A stretch of DNA of 54,784 bases from Fibrobacter sp. (GCA_012519985.1 JAAYPC010000287.1:1-54784), one strand, 5' to 3'; numbered from the stretch's first letter, positions 44,103 through 53,417 are shown. The notes: generated by a model not told the origin, from the letters alone. Numbers and translations: made by a program.

Positions 44103-44193
44103 GAGTTGCGTGATATCAATACATTGGCTTGAGAGTAAGCTAATAAGTTGCACATATGTAACCTTCAACTTGAAAATAAGCTGAAAAGTTGCA
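44103..44193. repeat. Degenerate 41-base direct repeat
   Basis: A 25-base block starting CTTGAGAGTAAGCT (44128) recurs as CTTGAAAATAAGCT (44169), and both end AAGTTGCA. A partial third unit before them (AGTTGCGTGATATCAAT near 44104) matches AGTTGCATGATATCGAT after the second copy. Confidence 0.6.
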
Positions 44194-44254
44194 TGATATC
44201 GATTAATCGCCCCGATGGTTACCAAACAGGAATCAGCCTCCCTTTCAGGCACCT

Positions 44255-44403
44255 AAATACATACCAGATTTTTTGTTGACCCTATGTTTGTCTGCCAGAT
44301 AGGATGCAAATACTTTGTGGGATGGTCATCAATCGGCATTTTTACTATCATACAAAAAGTTTGCTTACTCTCAATCATCCAAATACATACCAAATTTTTT
44401 GTT
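44255..44403. repeat. Direct repeat of 23 bases, 126 bases apart
   Basis: Two copies of AAATACATACCA followed by GATTTTTTGTT (44255) or AATTTTTTGTT (44381) differ at one base. The DNA between them holds partly inverted relatives (GCAAATACTTTGTG and ACAAAAAGTTTGC). Confidence 0.6.
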
Positions 44404-44723
44404 TGCTTACATTTTACCGTCCTGATAGTTATCAAACATATTCTTAGCATACTCTTTAGCGGAAAAATGGTGATCAAACACTTTATGTGTCAATTAACAG
44501 GAGGTAAACAGAATAAAATCAGGGACAATATCTCTGAATTTTGAATCTCACTTCTTCCTTTAATTATCCCGATAAGGAGGTGCGTCACTTTCAGGGTGGT
44601 CCAAACACTTCAAATCTTAAAACGCTGAACCTTTGGGCCCTTAAAGTAATGGCAGAAACTATTTTTTTGAAAAAGATTTTTCGAATAATCTCCAGATACC
44701 CCATCAACATACCAGGATGAAAT

Positions 44724-45821
44724 ATGCCACTTCATTGGATCGCTCTGAATGCAGTCAAGGGTTTAGGTCCGGTAAAGATAAAGCAACTTCTGGATAAATA
44801 TGGAGATCCGGGAGTCGTTTTTAAGCAGTCACCATCGGAACTGGTGAAGCAGGGAATAGTCTCCGAGTCTGTTGCTTCACAGCTTGGTGATCCTTCACTT
44901 TTCCGGTTCGCACAGAAGCAGCTAAGTTGGGCAGAGAGGTTAAAAGTATCGGTTATAACCTGTAGTGACAGCGTCTATCCATCCTGTTTGAAGGAGATAT
45001 TCGCACCACCACCGATAATATATGTAAAGGGTAGGATAGAGGTCTTGCAGAAGCATGCGATAGCAGTAGTGGGTACCAGGGTTCCCACTGCTTATGGAAA
45101 AAAAGTAACCGATTCAATTTGTGCTGAACTGGTTGAACATAGATTGGTGATAGTGAGTGGATTAGCCAGAGGAATCGATACTTCTGCTCATCAAAGCTGC
45201 ATTAATCACAAGGGGGAGACGGTGGCTGTTCTGGGTTGTGGACTTGACCGGTGTTATCCGTCCGAAAACAGGGATCTATCGGAGAAAATAGTGGAGAAAG
45301 GAGTTCTTTTATCGGAATTTCCCTTAGGAACTCCACCTGAGGCATACAATTTCCCCAGACGTAATCGTATTATCAGCGGTATGACCTGTGGGGTGTTGGT
45401 TGTAGAAGCAGGGGTGAAGAGCGGAAGTCTTATTACCGTTCATTATGCATTGCAACAAGGAAGAGATGTATTTGCGGTTCCAGGTCCGATCAGCTCTCCG
45501 GTAAGCGCGGGTACTTTCAACCTGATTAAAAACGGGGCTATTCCTGCACGTAGTGGTCATGAAATAGCACAAAGCCTGAAGGTAACCACATTGTCTTTTG
45601 AAAGTCAGACCGGTTGTCTTTCTGCTGGCTTTTCGACAGAGCTTTTACAGGATTCAGAAAAAGATGTTTTTGAACAACTAAGTACCATACCGGTACGTAT
45701 TGATGATATATCAACCAGGACTGGTATTCCGATTGCTTCTTTATATCCCTTGCTACTGAATCTGGAACTCAAGGGTTTTATCCGGCAATTGAGCGGACAG
45801 TTGTATGTAACAGGTGTTTAA
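44724..45821 (+). CDS. dprA: DNA-processing protein DprA
   Basis: A 365-aa cytoplasmic protein that loads RecA on incoming single strands during natural transformation. An N-terminal helical domain with LNAVKGLGPVKIKQLLDKYG is followed by the Rossmann-like core: VVGTRVPTAYGKKVTDS, VSGLARGIDTSAHQ, TVAVLGCGLDRCYP, SEFPLGTPPEAYNFPRRNRI and VEAGVKSGSLITV. A C-terminal winged helix (DDISTRTGIPIASLYPLLLN) is also present. All core motifs are intact. It starts a four-gene operon; its TAATG overlaps the ftsB start. Confidence 0.95.
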   Translation: MPLHWIALNAVKGLGPVKIKQLLDKYGDPGVVFKQSPSELVKQGIVSESVASQLGDPSLFRFAQKQLSWAERLKVSVITCSDSVYPSCLKEIFAPPPIIYVKGRIEVLQKHAIAVVGTRVPTAYGKKVTDSICAELVEHRLVIVSGLARGIDTSAHQSCINHKGETVAVLGCGLDRCYPSENRDLSEKIVEKGVLLSEFPLGTPPEAYNFPRRNRIISGMTCGVLVVEAGVKSGSLITVHYALQQGRDVFAVPGPISSPVSAGTFNLIKNGAIPARSGHEIAQSLKVTTLSFESQTGCLSAGFSTELLQDSEKDVFEQLSTIPVRIDDISTRTGIPIASLYPLLLNLELKGFIRQLSGQLYVTGV

Positions 45822-46108
45822 TGAGCAAAAGAAAACTGATAATTTCATTACTGACAGTTGCATTTTTATCTTTTGTCTTGTTTTCATTATTTGGAAATCA
45901 GGGCTGGATTGCCTTGTATAAAGGTAAACAGCAGCTTAAGGAGCTCAGATCTGAAGTGAGTCAATCGGAACAGATGATAGATTCTTTAAATAAAGAGATC
46001 GACCGATTAAAAAATGATACTTCATATCTGGAAAAAATCGCCCGCGAGAAACTGGGGATGGCCAGAAGAGATGAAAAAATTTACAAGTTCGTTGAGGAGA
46101 ACGATTGA
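45821..46108 (+). CDS. ftsB: FtsB/DivIC-family cell-division protein
   Basis: A 95-aa bitopic protein of the septum-formation initiator family, part of the FtsQLB complex. A short cytoplasmic start is followed by one transmembrane helix (about 8-24, LLTVAFLSFVLFSLFG) and a periplasmic coiled coil (about 35-70, QQLKELRSEVSQSEQMID). The conserved end LEKIAREKLGMARRDEKIY follows. Its start overlaps the dprA stop by one base and its stop overlaps the next start, so translation is coupled. Confidence 0.9.
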   Translation: MSKRKLIISLLTVAFLSFVLFSLFGNQGWIALYKGKQQLKELRSEVSQSEQMIDSLNKEIDRLKNDTSYLEKIAREKLGMARRDEKIYKFVEEND

Positions 46109-46785
46109 TGTTTTTGAAACGTTTTGTTAAGCAGGTCCGTAGCAACATTATTGCCGGTATACTTCTACTTATTCCTTTGGTGTTAAGCATTGTCATATTG
46201 GTCAAACTATTTCAGTGGATCGATTCTGCTCTTCCTGGAGTTTTCGGGGCAGAGTGGCTTCCGGGTCTGGGTATCCTGGTAATCCTGGTTGCTGCTTACT
46301 TTACCGGAGTTGCAGCTAAAAACTTTTTTGGGAAAAAACTGATAAGCACTGCTAACGCCATTATCGTCAACATCCCCATTTTAAACAAGATTTATATAGC
46401 GATTCAGCAGCTTGTGGATGCGGCTACTCTCAGTAAGAAGAACCTATTTGACAGGGCGGTGCTGATTGAATTTCCCAGACGCGGCAGTTTCGGAATTGGG
46501 TTTGTAACCTGTGAAAACAATAAGGATTTTTCCGCCAAAACCGGGCAGAAGATGGTCTCTGTATTTATACCCACCACACCTAATCCTACATCCGGTTTTC
46601 TGATTTATTTTCCGGAAGAAGAGCTAATTGACTTGAACCTGTCGGTTGAAGCTGCTATTAAACTAATTGTGTCTGGTGGTATTCTAAATGTAGATGACTC
46701 AAAACGCCAGCCTGCTCCTGCACCCATATCCATAAAGGAATGGGTAGGACTTTTCAAACGTAAGCGACAGACCACTCTTTCCTGA
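46108..46785 (+). CDS. DUF502 membrane protein
   Basis: A 225-aa inner-membrane protein of the DUF502 family with two transmembrane helices near the N-terminus (IIAGILLLIPLVLSIVILVK and LGILVILVAAYFTGVAA). The conserved IPILNKIYIAIQQLVDAAT and VSVFIPTTPNPTSGFLIYFP motifs follow. The function is unknown. The ATG at 46108 overlaps the ftsB stop (TGATG). A TTG one codon earlier is in frame but unnecessary. Confidence 0.9.
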   Translation: MFLKRFVKQVRSNIIAGILLLIPLVLSIVILVKLFQWIDSALPGVFGAEWLPGLGILVILVAAYFTGVAAKNFFGKKLISTANAIIVNIPILNKIYIAIQQLVDAATLSKKNLFDRAVLIEFPRRGSFGIGFVTCENNKDFSAKTGQKMVSVFIPTTPNPTSGFLIYFPEEELIDLNLSVEAAIKLIVSGGILNVDDSKRQPAPAPISIKEWVGLFKRKRQTTLS

Positions 46786-46793
46786 AAAAGTGC

Positions 46794-47540
46794 ATGGGTA
46801 TACAGAAAACCAGAGCAGTTATTCTATCGATGCTTCCCTACCGGGAGTCAAGTGCTATTGTAACCCTTTATACCAACGAATATGGCCGGGTAAACGGTAT
46901 TGCCAAAGGGGTGAGAAAACGCTCGAAAAATTCTCTTCCTTTGGAGCGGGGATTTCTTATCGATCTGATTCTCTACATTAAACAGGGTCGCGACTTGCAT
47001 ACCCTTGCAGACATTAATATTTGCGATTATTATCCGGAGATTCGGGGTGACCTTTATAAAACCGCTATTCGTGATGCCGCTTTTGAACTTCTTCTAAAAT
47101 CGGTTATGGCAAGTGAACCACATCCTGAGCTTTTTTCCCTTTTGCAACAGTTCCTTATCTCTCTCCAGTCGACCGATGCCACAGAAAATTTTGCATTATT
47201 ATGGAAGTTTTATCTTAAGACAGCAGGATTTCTTGGATTTGCTGTACGCCTTGATTCCTGCAGATGCTGTGGCCGGGAAATACTGATCTCTGAAGGAGGT
47301 TTTCTCGCAGTGGAAAACGGCTGCCTGTATTGTAGCAAGTGCGGTGTAAAACGATCTTTACCGGAAACCTACATTCAGGGCACTGTTTTACAGAAGCTTA
47401 ATGGATCACTTTCTCCCTTAAAATTACCCTCGGATGAACTGATCCGTTTAACCAGACTGGCTGTCTCCTACTGTAGCTTTCACATGGATATCCGCCCGGA
47501 ATTTAAATCTCTCAAATTTATTGAACAGATCTCCAGATAG
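46794..47540 (+). CDS. recO: DNA repair protein RecO
   Basis: A 248-aa recombination mediator that works with RecR to load RecA. The N-terminal OB fold starts TRAVILSMLPYRESSAIVTL and YGRVNGIAKGVRK. The helical C-terminal half contains a zinc-binding four-cysteine site (CRCCGREIL and CSKCGVKRS at about 158-185). The length is normal. It starts 8 bases after the DUF502 stop, with a weak ribosome-binding site. Placing recO with dprA joins two RecA-loading functions in one transcript. Confidence 0.93.
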   Translation: MGIQKTRAVILSMLPYRESSAIVTLYTNEYGRVNGIAKGVRKRSKNSLPLERGFLIDLILYIKQGRDLHTLADINICDYYPEIRGDLYKTAIRDAAFELLLKSVMASEPHPELFSLLQQFLISLQSTDATENFALLWKFYLKTAGFLGFAVRLDSCRCCGREILISEGGFLAVENGCLYCSKCGVKRSLPETYIQGTVLQKLNGSLSPLKLPSDELIRLTRLAVSYCSFHMDIRPEFKSLKFIEQISR

Positions 47541-47591
47541 GGAAATAGGATATTGTGGTGAACGGGGTGTTCTTCGCAGGAATCCTTTTGT

Positions 47592-47783
47592 TCGGAGGAA
47601 CTTTTAGTGTTTACACTTTAAATTCATTGTTTTTTTCATTCCCCATAGCCTTCGGACTGGAAACCGCTAAAGTTGGCATCTTTTCTCTGTAAAAAGGGCA
47701 AATTCTTTCGATGAAAATCGCGACGTTTACGGATTTTTTCTTTTCCAAATTTACTTGGCGGAACCGTTGGTACTTAATCGGGG
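47592..47783 (+). repeat. Upstream copy of a ~190-bp element flanking the transposase gene
   Basis: It starts CGGAGGAACTTTTAGT and contains a TTCTCTGTAAAAAGGGCAAA block. It ends with CTTTTCCAAATTTACTTGGC and then GGAACCGTTGGTACTTAATC. The same blocks in the same order and orientation occur at 49313-49512. A GGGGGACAGAGGAA motif of the other repeat family begins at its end. Confidence 0.65.
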
Positions 47784-47925
47784 GGACAGAGGAAAAATAT
47801 CTAAAAACCGCTTTATCTTTCTGATTAATCCAATACCAAAATCCAATTCTGGCTCAGATTTTGATACCTTTTTCTCCTAAGCTCTCTCCATTGTTCATTC
47901 ACCACTAGCGCAAGAGAGGTAAAAA

Positions 47926-48909
47926 ATGGCCAGAAAACCCAGGCTCTGTATTTCAGATGTCATTCACCTTGTTACTGCCAAAGTCATAGATTCCCGAGTT
48001 CTTTTCCGTGATTCCGCAGATAAAGACAAATTTATCGACCTCCTTAACAAATACCTGAACGATACCGGATTTGACCTCTTAGGAATAGCTTTTTATCCTC
48101 AACATTACGAAATGGCTCTGCGAATAAATGATCGTCCAATGAAAGATCTATTTCAGAGATTTCATAGCGATTATGCTCGTTATTACAATAAAAAATACAG
48201 TTTTGAAGGCTATCTTTTTCAGGGAAGGCCAAAATCTATACCGGTTGAGGATGGGCCCTATGCACAACTGCTTATCGCATATCTCCACACCGGACCTATT
48301 AGAGCAGGACTATGCAAAACTATTGAAGAACTGGATAATTTCAAAGATTGTACTCATTCTGCAGTAATGGGAAACAGTATTTTTCCGAATCTGAGAAACG
48401 ATCAGATTCTTAAACTTTACTCCAGCAATGGCGTTGTGGATTCTAAGATCTTATACCGCAAAACTATAAAGCTGATGATGGAAAAATGCGATTCATTCGA
48501 TAATTTTCTCGAAATGCTAAAGGCTTGCAAAGAAGATAAACAGAGCATGTATGAATCCGGTTACTGGATCATCGGAAGCCCAAAATTTATAAAAGATGCA
48601 CTAAAACAGGACAAAGAGAAAAGAATCCGTATGGCCAATTATGTGAGAACTAATTGGAATCATGACAGGCTGGAAGAGTTTGTTTTTTCCAGGATACCGG
48701 TTTCACTAGAAGATATAAAAAGGAGGGGAAGGAATAATGCGCTTTCAGATGCTCGAAAGCTCTACTGTTACTTTGCAGTTACTATACTTGAAATGACAAC
48801 TCTAAGTACTGCGGAAAGACTGAATGTAACCAGTACTGCGGTGTGTAGACTGGCAAGACTAGGGAAAAGTGTTGCTGAAAAAAAAGGAATAATGCTTCTT
48901 ATTCATTAA
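47926..48909 (+). CDS. REP-associated tyrosine transposase (TnpA_REP/Y1-like), divergent
   Basis: A 327-aa protein of the Y1_Tnp/REP-associated family. It has the family start MARKPRLCISDVIHLVTAKV, the IFRD-like VLFRDSADKDKFIDLL, the HUH-region FYPQHYEMALRIND, the tyrosine region DYARYYNKKYSFEGYLFQGR and AYLHTGPIRAGL. A C-terminal helix-turn-helix (TAERLNVTSTAVCRLARLG) matches the long form of the family. The metal-binding HxH is changed to H60-Y61-E62, so catalysis may be altered or lost. AGAGAGG lies 6 bases before the ATG. Direct repeats flank the gene. Confidence 0.85.
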   Translation: MARKPRLCISDVIHLVTAKVIDSRVLFRDSADKDKFIDLLNKYLNDTGFDLLGIAFYPQHYEMALRINDRPMKDLFQRFHSDYARYYNKKYSFEGYLFQGRPKSIPVEDGPYAQLLIAYLHTGPIRAGLCKTIEELDNFKDCTHSAVMGNSIFPNLRNDQILKLYSSNGVVDSKILYRKTIKLMMEKCDSFDNFLEMLKACKEDKQSMYESGYWIIGSPKFIKDALKQDKEKRIRMANYVRTNWNHDRLEEFVFSRIPVSLEDIKRRGRNNALSDARKLYCYFAVTILEMTTLSTAERLNVTSTAVCRLARLGKSVAEKKGIMLLIH

Positions 48910-49056
48910 GAAAAAGTAAAGGATGTAGTACCCTTTGTGTAAGGGGGAAGATTTTTTTGAAAATGACAAATCTTGTGTTTTAAAGCGATTTCCTTGAAGA
49001 ATTGTTATCGTGTTTGGATTAGAAGCCTTGCTTGATATGGACAACATGATTCTGAA

Positions 49057-49145
49057 GGGGACGGAAGAAATCTTGGTACTTTACTAAGTTTTCATATCCT
49101 CTTTTAAATTCGCTCCCAATTGTATGCAGAAAAATTACCGTCTTT
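49057..49145 (+). repeat. Dispersed repeat, copy 3 (GGGGACGGAGGAA family)
   Basis: It begins GGGGACGGAAGAAATCTTGG and continues with TACTTTA, CCTCTTTT and TTGTATGCAG, the block order of the copies at 41428 and 41666, about 7.5 kb away. The rest of 48910-49698 holds only repeats and a nine-C run at 49567-49575; no gene is seen. Confidence 0.6.
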
Positions 49146-49312
49146 CATCTCCAACCAGAGGTTAAAATTTTAAGGTTCGGATGATTCTTCTGATTCGTTA
49201 TTTCCTTTCTTAGGAGAGGCACTAAACTAAAAGAAACTGCAGATTACAGCCTAAGTTCATTTGTTTAAACTTTCCTTCGTCTCCGAGTCCTGGTTAACCT
49301 TTTCCACATTTT

Positions 49313-49600
49313 ACTCGGAGGAACTATTAGTACTTAATCTAAAGAATATCATTTTCCACCGTCCCAGGATCTTCGAGCCCGAAATACCGTAAAAACGGCT
49401 ATCATTCTCTGTAAAAAAGACAATTTCGATCCGATTTGGATATTTTTGGTAAAATAGTGTCGTTTCAGGAAAGTTATCTTTTCCATTTTTTACTCGGAGG
49501 AACTATTAGTACTTTAATCGTAAGGTTATAATTTTCCACCGTCCCCCAAGGCTTCGCCTCCCCAAAACCCCCCCCCGCAAAATGGACATTCCGATCCGTC
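49313..49600 (+). repeat. Downstream copy of the ~190-bp element plus a partial tandem unit
   Basis: Starts CTCGGAGGAACTATTAGTAC. An almost identical block recurs at 49492. Each is followed by TTTTCCACCGTCCC and a GC-rich CTTCG turn. The TTCTCTGTAAAAAAGACAA block at 49404 matches the upstream copy. The second unit is cut short near 49600. Confidence 0.7.
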
Positions 49601-49698
49601 TAATTAAAATCAAATTTCCTGAATACAAAACCATCATAACCGTAATACTTTTTTTATCCTGTTAAAAATCGGTTTATCCTCAAGAAAAAAGGAGTCTG

Positions 49699-50508
49699 AT
49701 GCCTGTTACTGTTTCACATCCGGTATTTTCAGTTGGATTTAAAAAATTTGGTTTGGTTCTTTCGGCCCTTGTAGTAGGCAGTATGATGCCGGATTTTGAG
49801 TTTTTCATGCGGCTTAGTTTTGGAAAGAATATCGGGCATACATTAGCAGGTATTTTTCTTTTCTGTATTCCTGTAGGCCTGGTGGTGCTGTTTTTGTTTC
49901 ATAAACTGATGAAATTCCCTTTACTTTCATTGGTCCCTCATAATCACCAATTGAGGCTTTTTCCAATTGCCCGACAATTCAGGTTTCTCCCACTGAGAAA
50001 TTTCTTGAATATAGTGTTTTCCCTTTTTGTGGGTTCATTTTCCCACCTTTTGGCTGATGCCTTTACACACCATGATGGATTCTTTGTGCAGCATATTAAT
50101 TTACTGAGTAAACCAGTGGTGGTTCTTCCGCAGGGGACCATACGGGTTTATTTCCTGCTTCAGTATGTTTTTTCAATTGTAGGTGCTTTATTTCTTTTAT
50201 ACTGGTACCTGAGGTGGTATTACAAAGCAGAACCAGAAAAGCAGGTGATTCCGCATCGTTTTCATATCAGTCGAAAAGTGGGCATTATATTATCTATTAT
50301 CACTTTTGCCTTAGGCACCGGGATCACCTATGGGGTCATGCTGGCAAAAGGCAATGGGGGAGTGGAACTGGCCAAATCGATGATTTCACTTTCGGCAATA
50401 GCATCGGCAAGTGGACTTATGGTTGGACTGATTGGCTTTGGTATTATGTGGCACTTTTTAATTCCCCACCATAAGAGGGTATCTGAACCATTGAATGTTG
50501 AACCATGA
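49699..50508 (+). CDS. DUF4184 membrane protein
   Basis: A 269-aa inner-membrane protein of the DUF4184 family, with about six hydrophobic segments. It has the family start MPVTVSHPVFSVGFKKFG and the SMMPDFEFFMRLSFG motif. FVGSFSHLLADAFTHHDGFF carries the His/Asp residues typical of metal-dependent membrane hydrolases related to YdjM. The function is unknown. AAGGAG lies 4 bases before the ATG. Single gene between repeat-rich DNA and a long intergenic region. Confidence 0.88.
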   Translation: MPVTVSHPVFSVGFKKFGLVLSALVVGSMMPDFEFFMRLSFGKNIGHTLAGIFLFCIPVGLVVLFLFHKLMKFPLLSLVPHNHQLRLFPIARQFRFLPLRNFLNIVFSLFVGSFSHLLADAFTHHDGFFVQHINLLSKPVVVLPQGTIRVYFLLQYVFSIVGALFLLYWYLRWYYKAEPEKQVIPHRFHISRKVGIILSIITFALGTGITYGVMLAKGNGGVELAKSMISLSAIASASGLMVGLIGFGIMWHFLIPHHKRVSEPLNVEP

Positions 50509-51182
50509 ACCTAAATTTAAAATCCTACCAGTCAAGCAGGGGCCTTTTCTCTTTTCTTATACTTCGCTATATTTGAGCCCCGATCGTTAAGGAGAGTATC
50601 CCAAATCCAACTGTTAAAGGAGGAAGCTGTTAGTTAAGCCCTTCTTTATAGTCGGGCTCCGGAATTGCCGCCCGAATAATTCATGCCCAAACGTTATAGA
50701 GGAGGCTACACCGTTAAATTCGTTTTACGGATAGTAGCTCTGAATTAGATGAGTAACAAACCTGTTTTTCCACAAAAACTAACAAAAGGAAAATTTCCAT
50801 ACGCTGCCAAGTGTGAAATGTGCATAACCATATGCAAACTATTACGCAACATAAGGATAGCGGTCCATACGGATGAGTAAGGGGTGCTTTCACAGTAGGA
50901 ATAATGTCAATAAAGGATCCTTGCCTTTGCCTCTGAACAAGTAAGACTCAAATTTCAAAAATGAAAATGATTGTGGAGAATAATAAATATTTTAAACTCA
51001 ATTTTGTGATCGAAGTTCTTCAGGCTTTTTTACGACACCATATTCTAAGGTCTTCCATAGCAACCTCTTATTCTATAACATTAATACTGAATCTAATCCA
51101 TGCTACAAAATGGAATTAAAATTGACCCTGCAGGTATAAGGTTTGCTGGTATTCACCATCAAATCTAAAAAGGAGCATGATG
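50509..51182. other. Long intergenic region without a gene
   Basis: About 670 bases with no credible ORF or RNA gene. Three loosely similar GTTA-AGGAGG motifs occur near 50586, 50613 and 50693 without even spacing. The promoter of the lipoprotein gene must lie near the right end, but none stands out. Confidence 0.5.
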
Positions 51183-52364
51183 ATGAGTTTTGGAAAGTCA
51201 CCTCTTTTTCTCTTCCTGTTAACCGCTGTTATTGGAGGAAACTTTTTTCACTGCGGTAGATCACCCTCTGAAGTCAATGAGCCCGAACACGGATCGATTA
51301 AAATCAGCGCAATAATCACAGAAAATCTGAAGAAAACCTCTGCTATAGCTGCCACTTCATTTGAAAATATTGTAGTGGAAATTTATGGCTTTGGTATGGA
51401 TACACTACGCTTTAGCAGAAAACTAAGCAACAATCCCATGCTCATAAATGACACTTTCAGCGGAATCCCTGCCGGGGTAAATCGTGAGGTAAAAATATTT
51501 ACTACCGATAATAATGGGCTCAAGGTTCATATCGATTCATTAGATAAACGAATAGTCAGAATAGAAAAGAATGAAATTACAGCTATTAATGCCACACTTA
51601 TTCCTGCTGCAGGTTCCATATATATGCAACTGGCCAATGTTTCTACAGACATCGACTCGCTCTTTTTTATGTTTATATCTGCAGAAAAAACTTGGGAGAA
51701 ACGGTTAAAAAGAAATTTGAAGATGAACATGAGTTTGGATAATATTCCGGATGGTACAGAGGGGACGATCCATTTAACCGCAGTTAATTCAGGCGGTGAT
51801 ACCCTTTATCATGCCAGCAAAAAGATAAGTTTTAATGCCAGAGAGTCATCTGAGTTGAAAATCGATTTCGATTTATTACCTGTTACTATTACCATGAATT
51901 TAAAAGTGGAGCGCCCAGGTGTTACCCTTATTACCATCAATATGGCAGATCTGGATGATACAGGGGAGAGTGGGGAACTGATTATTACTGAAATCTTGTA
52001 TAATGCGCCAGATTCATTAAAGTATATAAAGTTATATAATCCTTCCGATGTGGCTGTTACTATTGATACGATGATAATCGAAGTCGATAAATCCAGAAAA
52101 CAGATTAATTCAATTACTGTTAATGCACACGATTACTATAAGCTGAAAGTTGACCTGGTTAAAAACGGAAGTCAGATTACGCTTAGAGCCAAAGACTATA
52201 CAATTATCGATCGGATTATATATATAGGTACAACAAATGCACTGGAATGGCCGGAGGCTACTTATAATAAGGCAATTTGTCTGGATTCTGCTTCATACGA
52301 TGTCACAAAGAATAATTTCGGTCGAAATTGGTATGTTTCTGATGACAACGACCCGGCTCCCTAA
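51183..52364 (+). CDS. Lipoprotein with C-terminal lamin-tail domain
   Basis: A 393-aa surface lipoprotein. The signal (LFLFLLTAVIGGNFFHC) ends in a Cys at about residue 24, though FFHC is a poor lipobox. Residues about 35-255 contain two or three repeats of an immunoglobulin-like, carrier-type fold (SIKISAIITENL, FSGIPAGVNREVKIFTTDN, LDNIPDGTEGTIHLTAVN). A lamin-tail domain follows from LIITEILYNAPDSLKYIKLY to the end. Of three consecutive ATGs, the third (51183) has the best distance to AAGGAG. The function is unknown. It converges on the DAHP synthase gene. Confidence 0.8.
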   Translation: MSFGKSPLFLFLLTAVIGGNFFHCGRSPSEVNEPEHGSIKISAIITENLKKTSAIAATSFENIVVEIYGFGMDTLRFSRKLSNNPMLINDTFSGIPAGVNREVKIFTTDNNGLKVHIDSLDKRIVRIEKNEITAINATLIPAAGSIYMQLANVSTDIDSLFFMFISAEKTWEKRLKRNLKMNMSLDNIPDGTEGTIHLTAVNSGGDTLYHASKKISFNARESSELKIDFDLLPVTITMNLKVERPGVTLITINMADLDDTGESGELIITEILYNAPDSLKYIKLYNPSDVAVTIDTMIIEVDKSRKQINSITVNAHDYYKLKVDLVKNGSQITLRAKDYTIIDRIIYIGTTNALEWPEATYNKAICLDSASYDVTKNNFGRNWYVSDDNDPAP

Positions 52365-52382
52365 GACCTGTAGTCTTAAGGG
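52359..52382 (+). terminator. Hairpin between the convergent lipoprotein and DAHP synthase genes
   Basis: CCCTAAGAC and GTCTTAAGGG pair with one bulged A around a 5-base loop and overlap the lipoprotein stop codon. It could serve both strands. No strong T-tract is present. Confidence 0.45.
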
Positions 52383-52388
52383 TGGGCT

Positions 52389-53417
52389 TTAACTAAGCAA
52401 CTGATAGGTTTCAGTAATCATTTTTTCGGTATCATCCCACCCCAGGCACCCATCGGTTACAGAAACACCGTAACGAAGCGGCTGATCGGAAATTTCCTGG
52501 TTTCCCTCCCCGATGTTACTTTCTACCATGAGGCCACAGATAGGTAATCCGCCACTTCTGTTTTTCAGACATTCTCTCCAGACATTAATCTGATTTTGAA
52601 AATGTTTAGCTGAATTCATGTGACTGCAGTCCACAATTATCGAGGAGTTGAGTTCATGCTGTAAGAGTCTGGTATGTACGGATCGCAAGATCGGGGCATA
52701 ATAGTTGGGACCGTTTTTCCCTCCGCGTAATATCAGATGGCAGTATTGGTTTCCCTCACTGCGCTGAATACACACTCTGCCTTCTTTATTAATGCTCAGG
52801 AAGCTGTGTGGCTTTTCAGCAGCAATAATGGAATTGATGGCTGATTCCACAGTCCCTTCGGTGCTGTTTTTGAAACCTACCGGCATAGGCAATCCGCTGA
52901 CCATCTCCCGATGAATCTGACTTTCTGATGTCCTTGCACCTATTGCACCCCAACTGCTTAGATCTGAGATATAATGAGTAATCAGTGGGTCCAGGAATTC
53001 CATCCCTGTTGCCATACCCATGGAAGTAATGGAGAGAAGAAGAATTCTGGCCTGGCGAATTCCTTCTTCAAGATCACAGGAATCATTCATGTATGGATCA
53101 TTAATAAACCCTTTCCATCCTACTGATGAGCGGGGTTTTTCCAGATAGACTCGCATGATTATGCAGAGGCGATCCTTGAATTTTTCTTTCAGCTTATTGA
53201 GTCTGTAAGCATAATCCAGTGCTGCCTGTGGATCGTGAATCGAGCAGGGACCAACTATCAAAAGCAACCTGTGGTCGATTCCTGAAATAATCTCTCCGAT
53301 CTCTTTTCTGGCCTGCAGAATAGTTTCTCTTGATTTGTCGCCTGAGGGCAGTTCCCGGGCTAGTTTTGCAGGTGATGGCAGTTGTTCCACATCCTGACAG
53401 GTTAAAATTGTTTCCAT
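52389..53417 (-). CDS. aroF: DAHP synthase, class I alpha (AroF/G/H type)
   Basis: A 342-aa cytoplasmic enzyme joining phosphoenolpyruvate and erythrose-4-phosphate, the first step to Phe, Tyr and Trp. Family motifs are intact: LLLIVGPCSIHDPQAALDYA, RVYLEKPRSSVGWKG, GARTSESQIHREMVSG, PVGFKNSTEG, VDCSHMNS, LMVESNIGEG and YGVSVTDGCLGW. These include the metal ligands (Cys, His, Glu, Asp) and the PEP-binding Arg and Lys. Which of AroF, G or H it resembles cannot be settled by eye. GAGGA lies 6 bases before the ATG. It is monocistronic and preceded by two leader peptides, each with an attenuator. Confidence 0.95.
   Translation of the reverse strand: METILTCQDVEQLPSPAKLARELPSGDKSRETILQARKEIGEIISGIDHRLLLIVGPCSIHDPQAALDYAYRLNKLKEKFKDRLCIIMRVYLEKPRSSVGWKGFINDPYMNDSCDLEEGIRQARILLLSITSMGMATGMEFLDPLITHYISDLSSWGAIGARTSESQIHREMVSGLPMPVGFKNSTEGTVESAINSIIAAEKPHSFLSINKEGRVCIQRSEGNQYCHLILRGGKNGPNYYAPILRSVHTRLLQHELNSSIIVDCSHMNSAKHFQNQINVWRECLKNRSGGLPICGLMVESNIGEGNQEISDQPLRYGVSVTDGCLGWDDTEKMITETYQLLS

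Larger units (their letters stand above)
43788..44723. other. Repeat-rich intergenic region without a gene
   Basis: About 936 bases with no credible gene; the frames open here are short and run through repeats. It contains palindromic CCCCCTTAATAAGG elements, a 41-base repeat and a 126-base-spaced repeat, listed separately. A GATAAGGAGGTGCGTC near 44572 is a third relative of the first palindrome family. Confidence 0.65.

Noticed and set aside
44253..44477. 74-aa ORF with repeated TKNLVCI
   Set aside because: The peptide repeat only reflects the 126-base-spaced DNA repeat.
50580..50720. Integron attC-like site (GTTAAGC near GCCCAAAC)
   Set aside because: The core sites are in the wrong order and spacing on both strands, and no integrase or cassette ORF is near.
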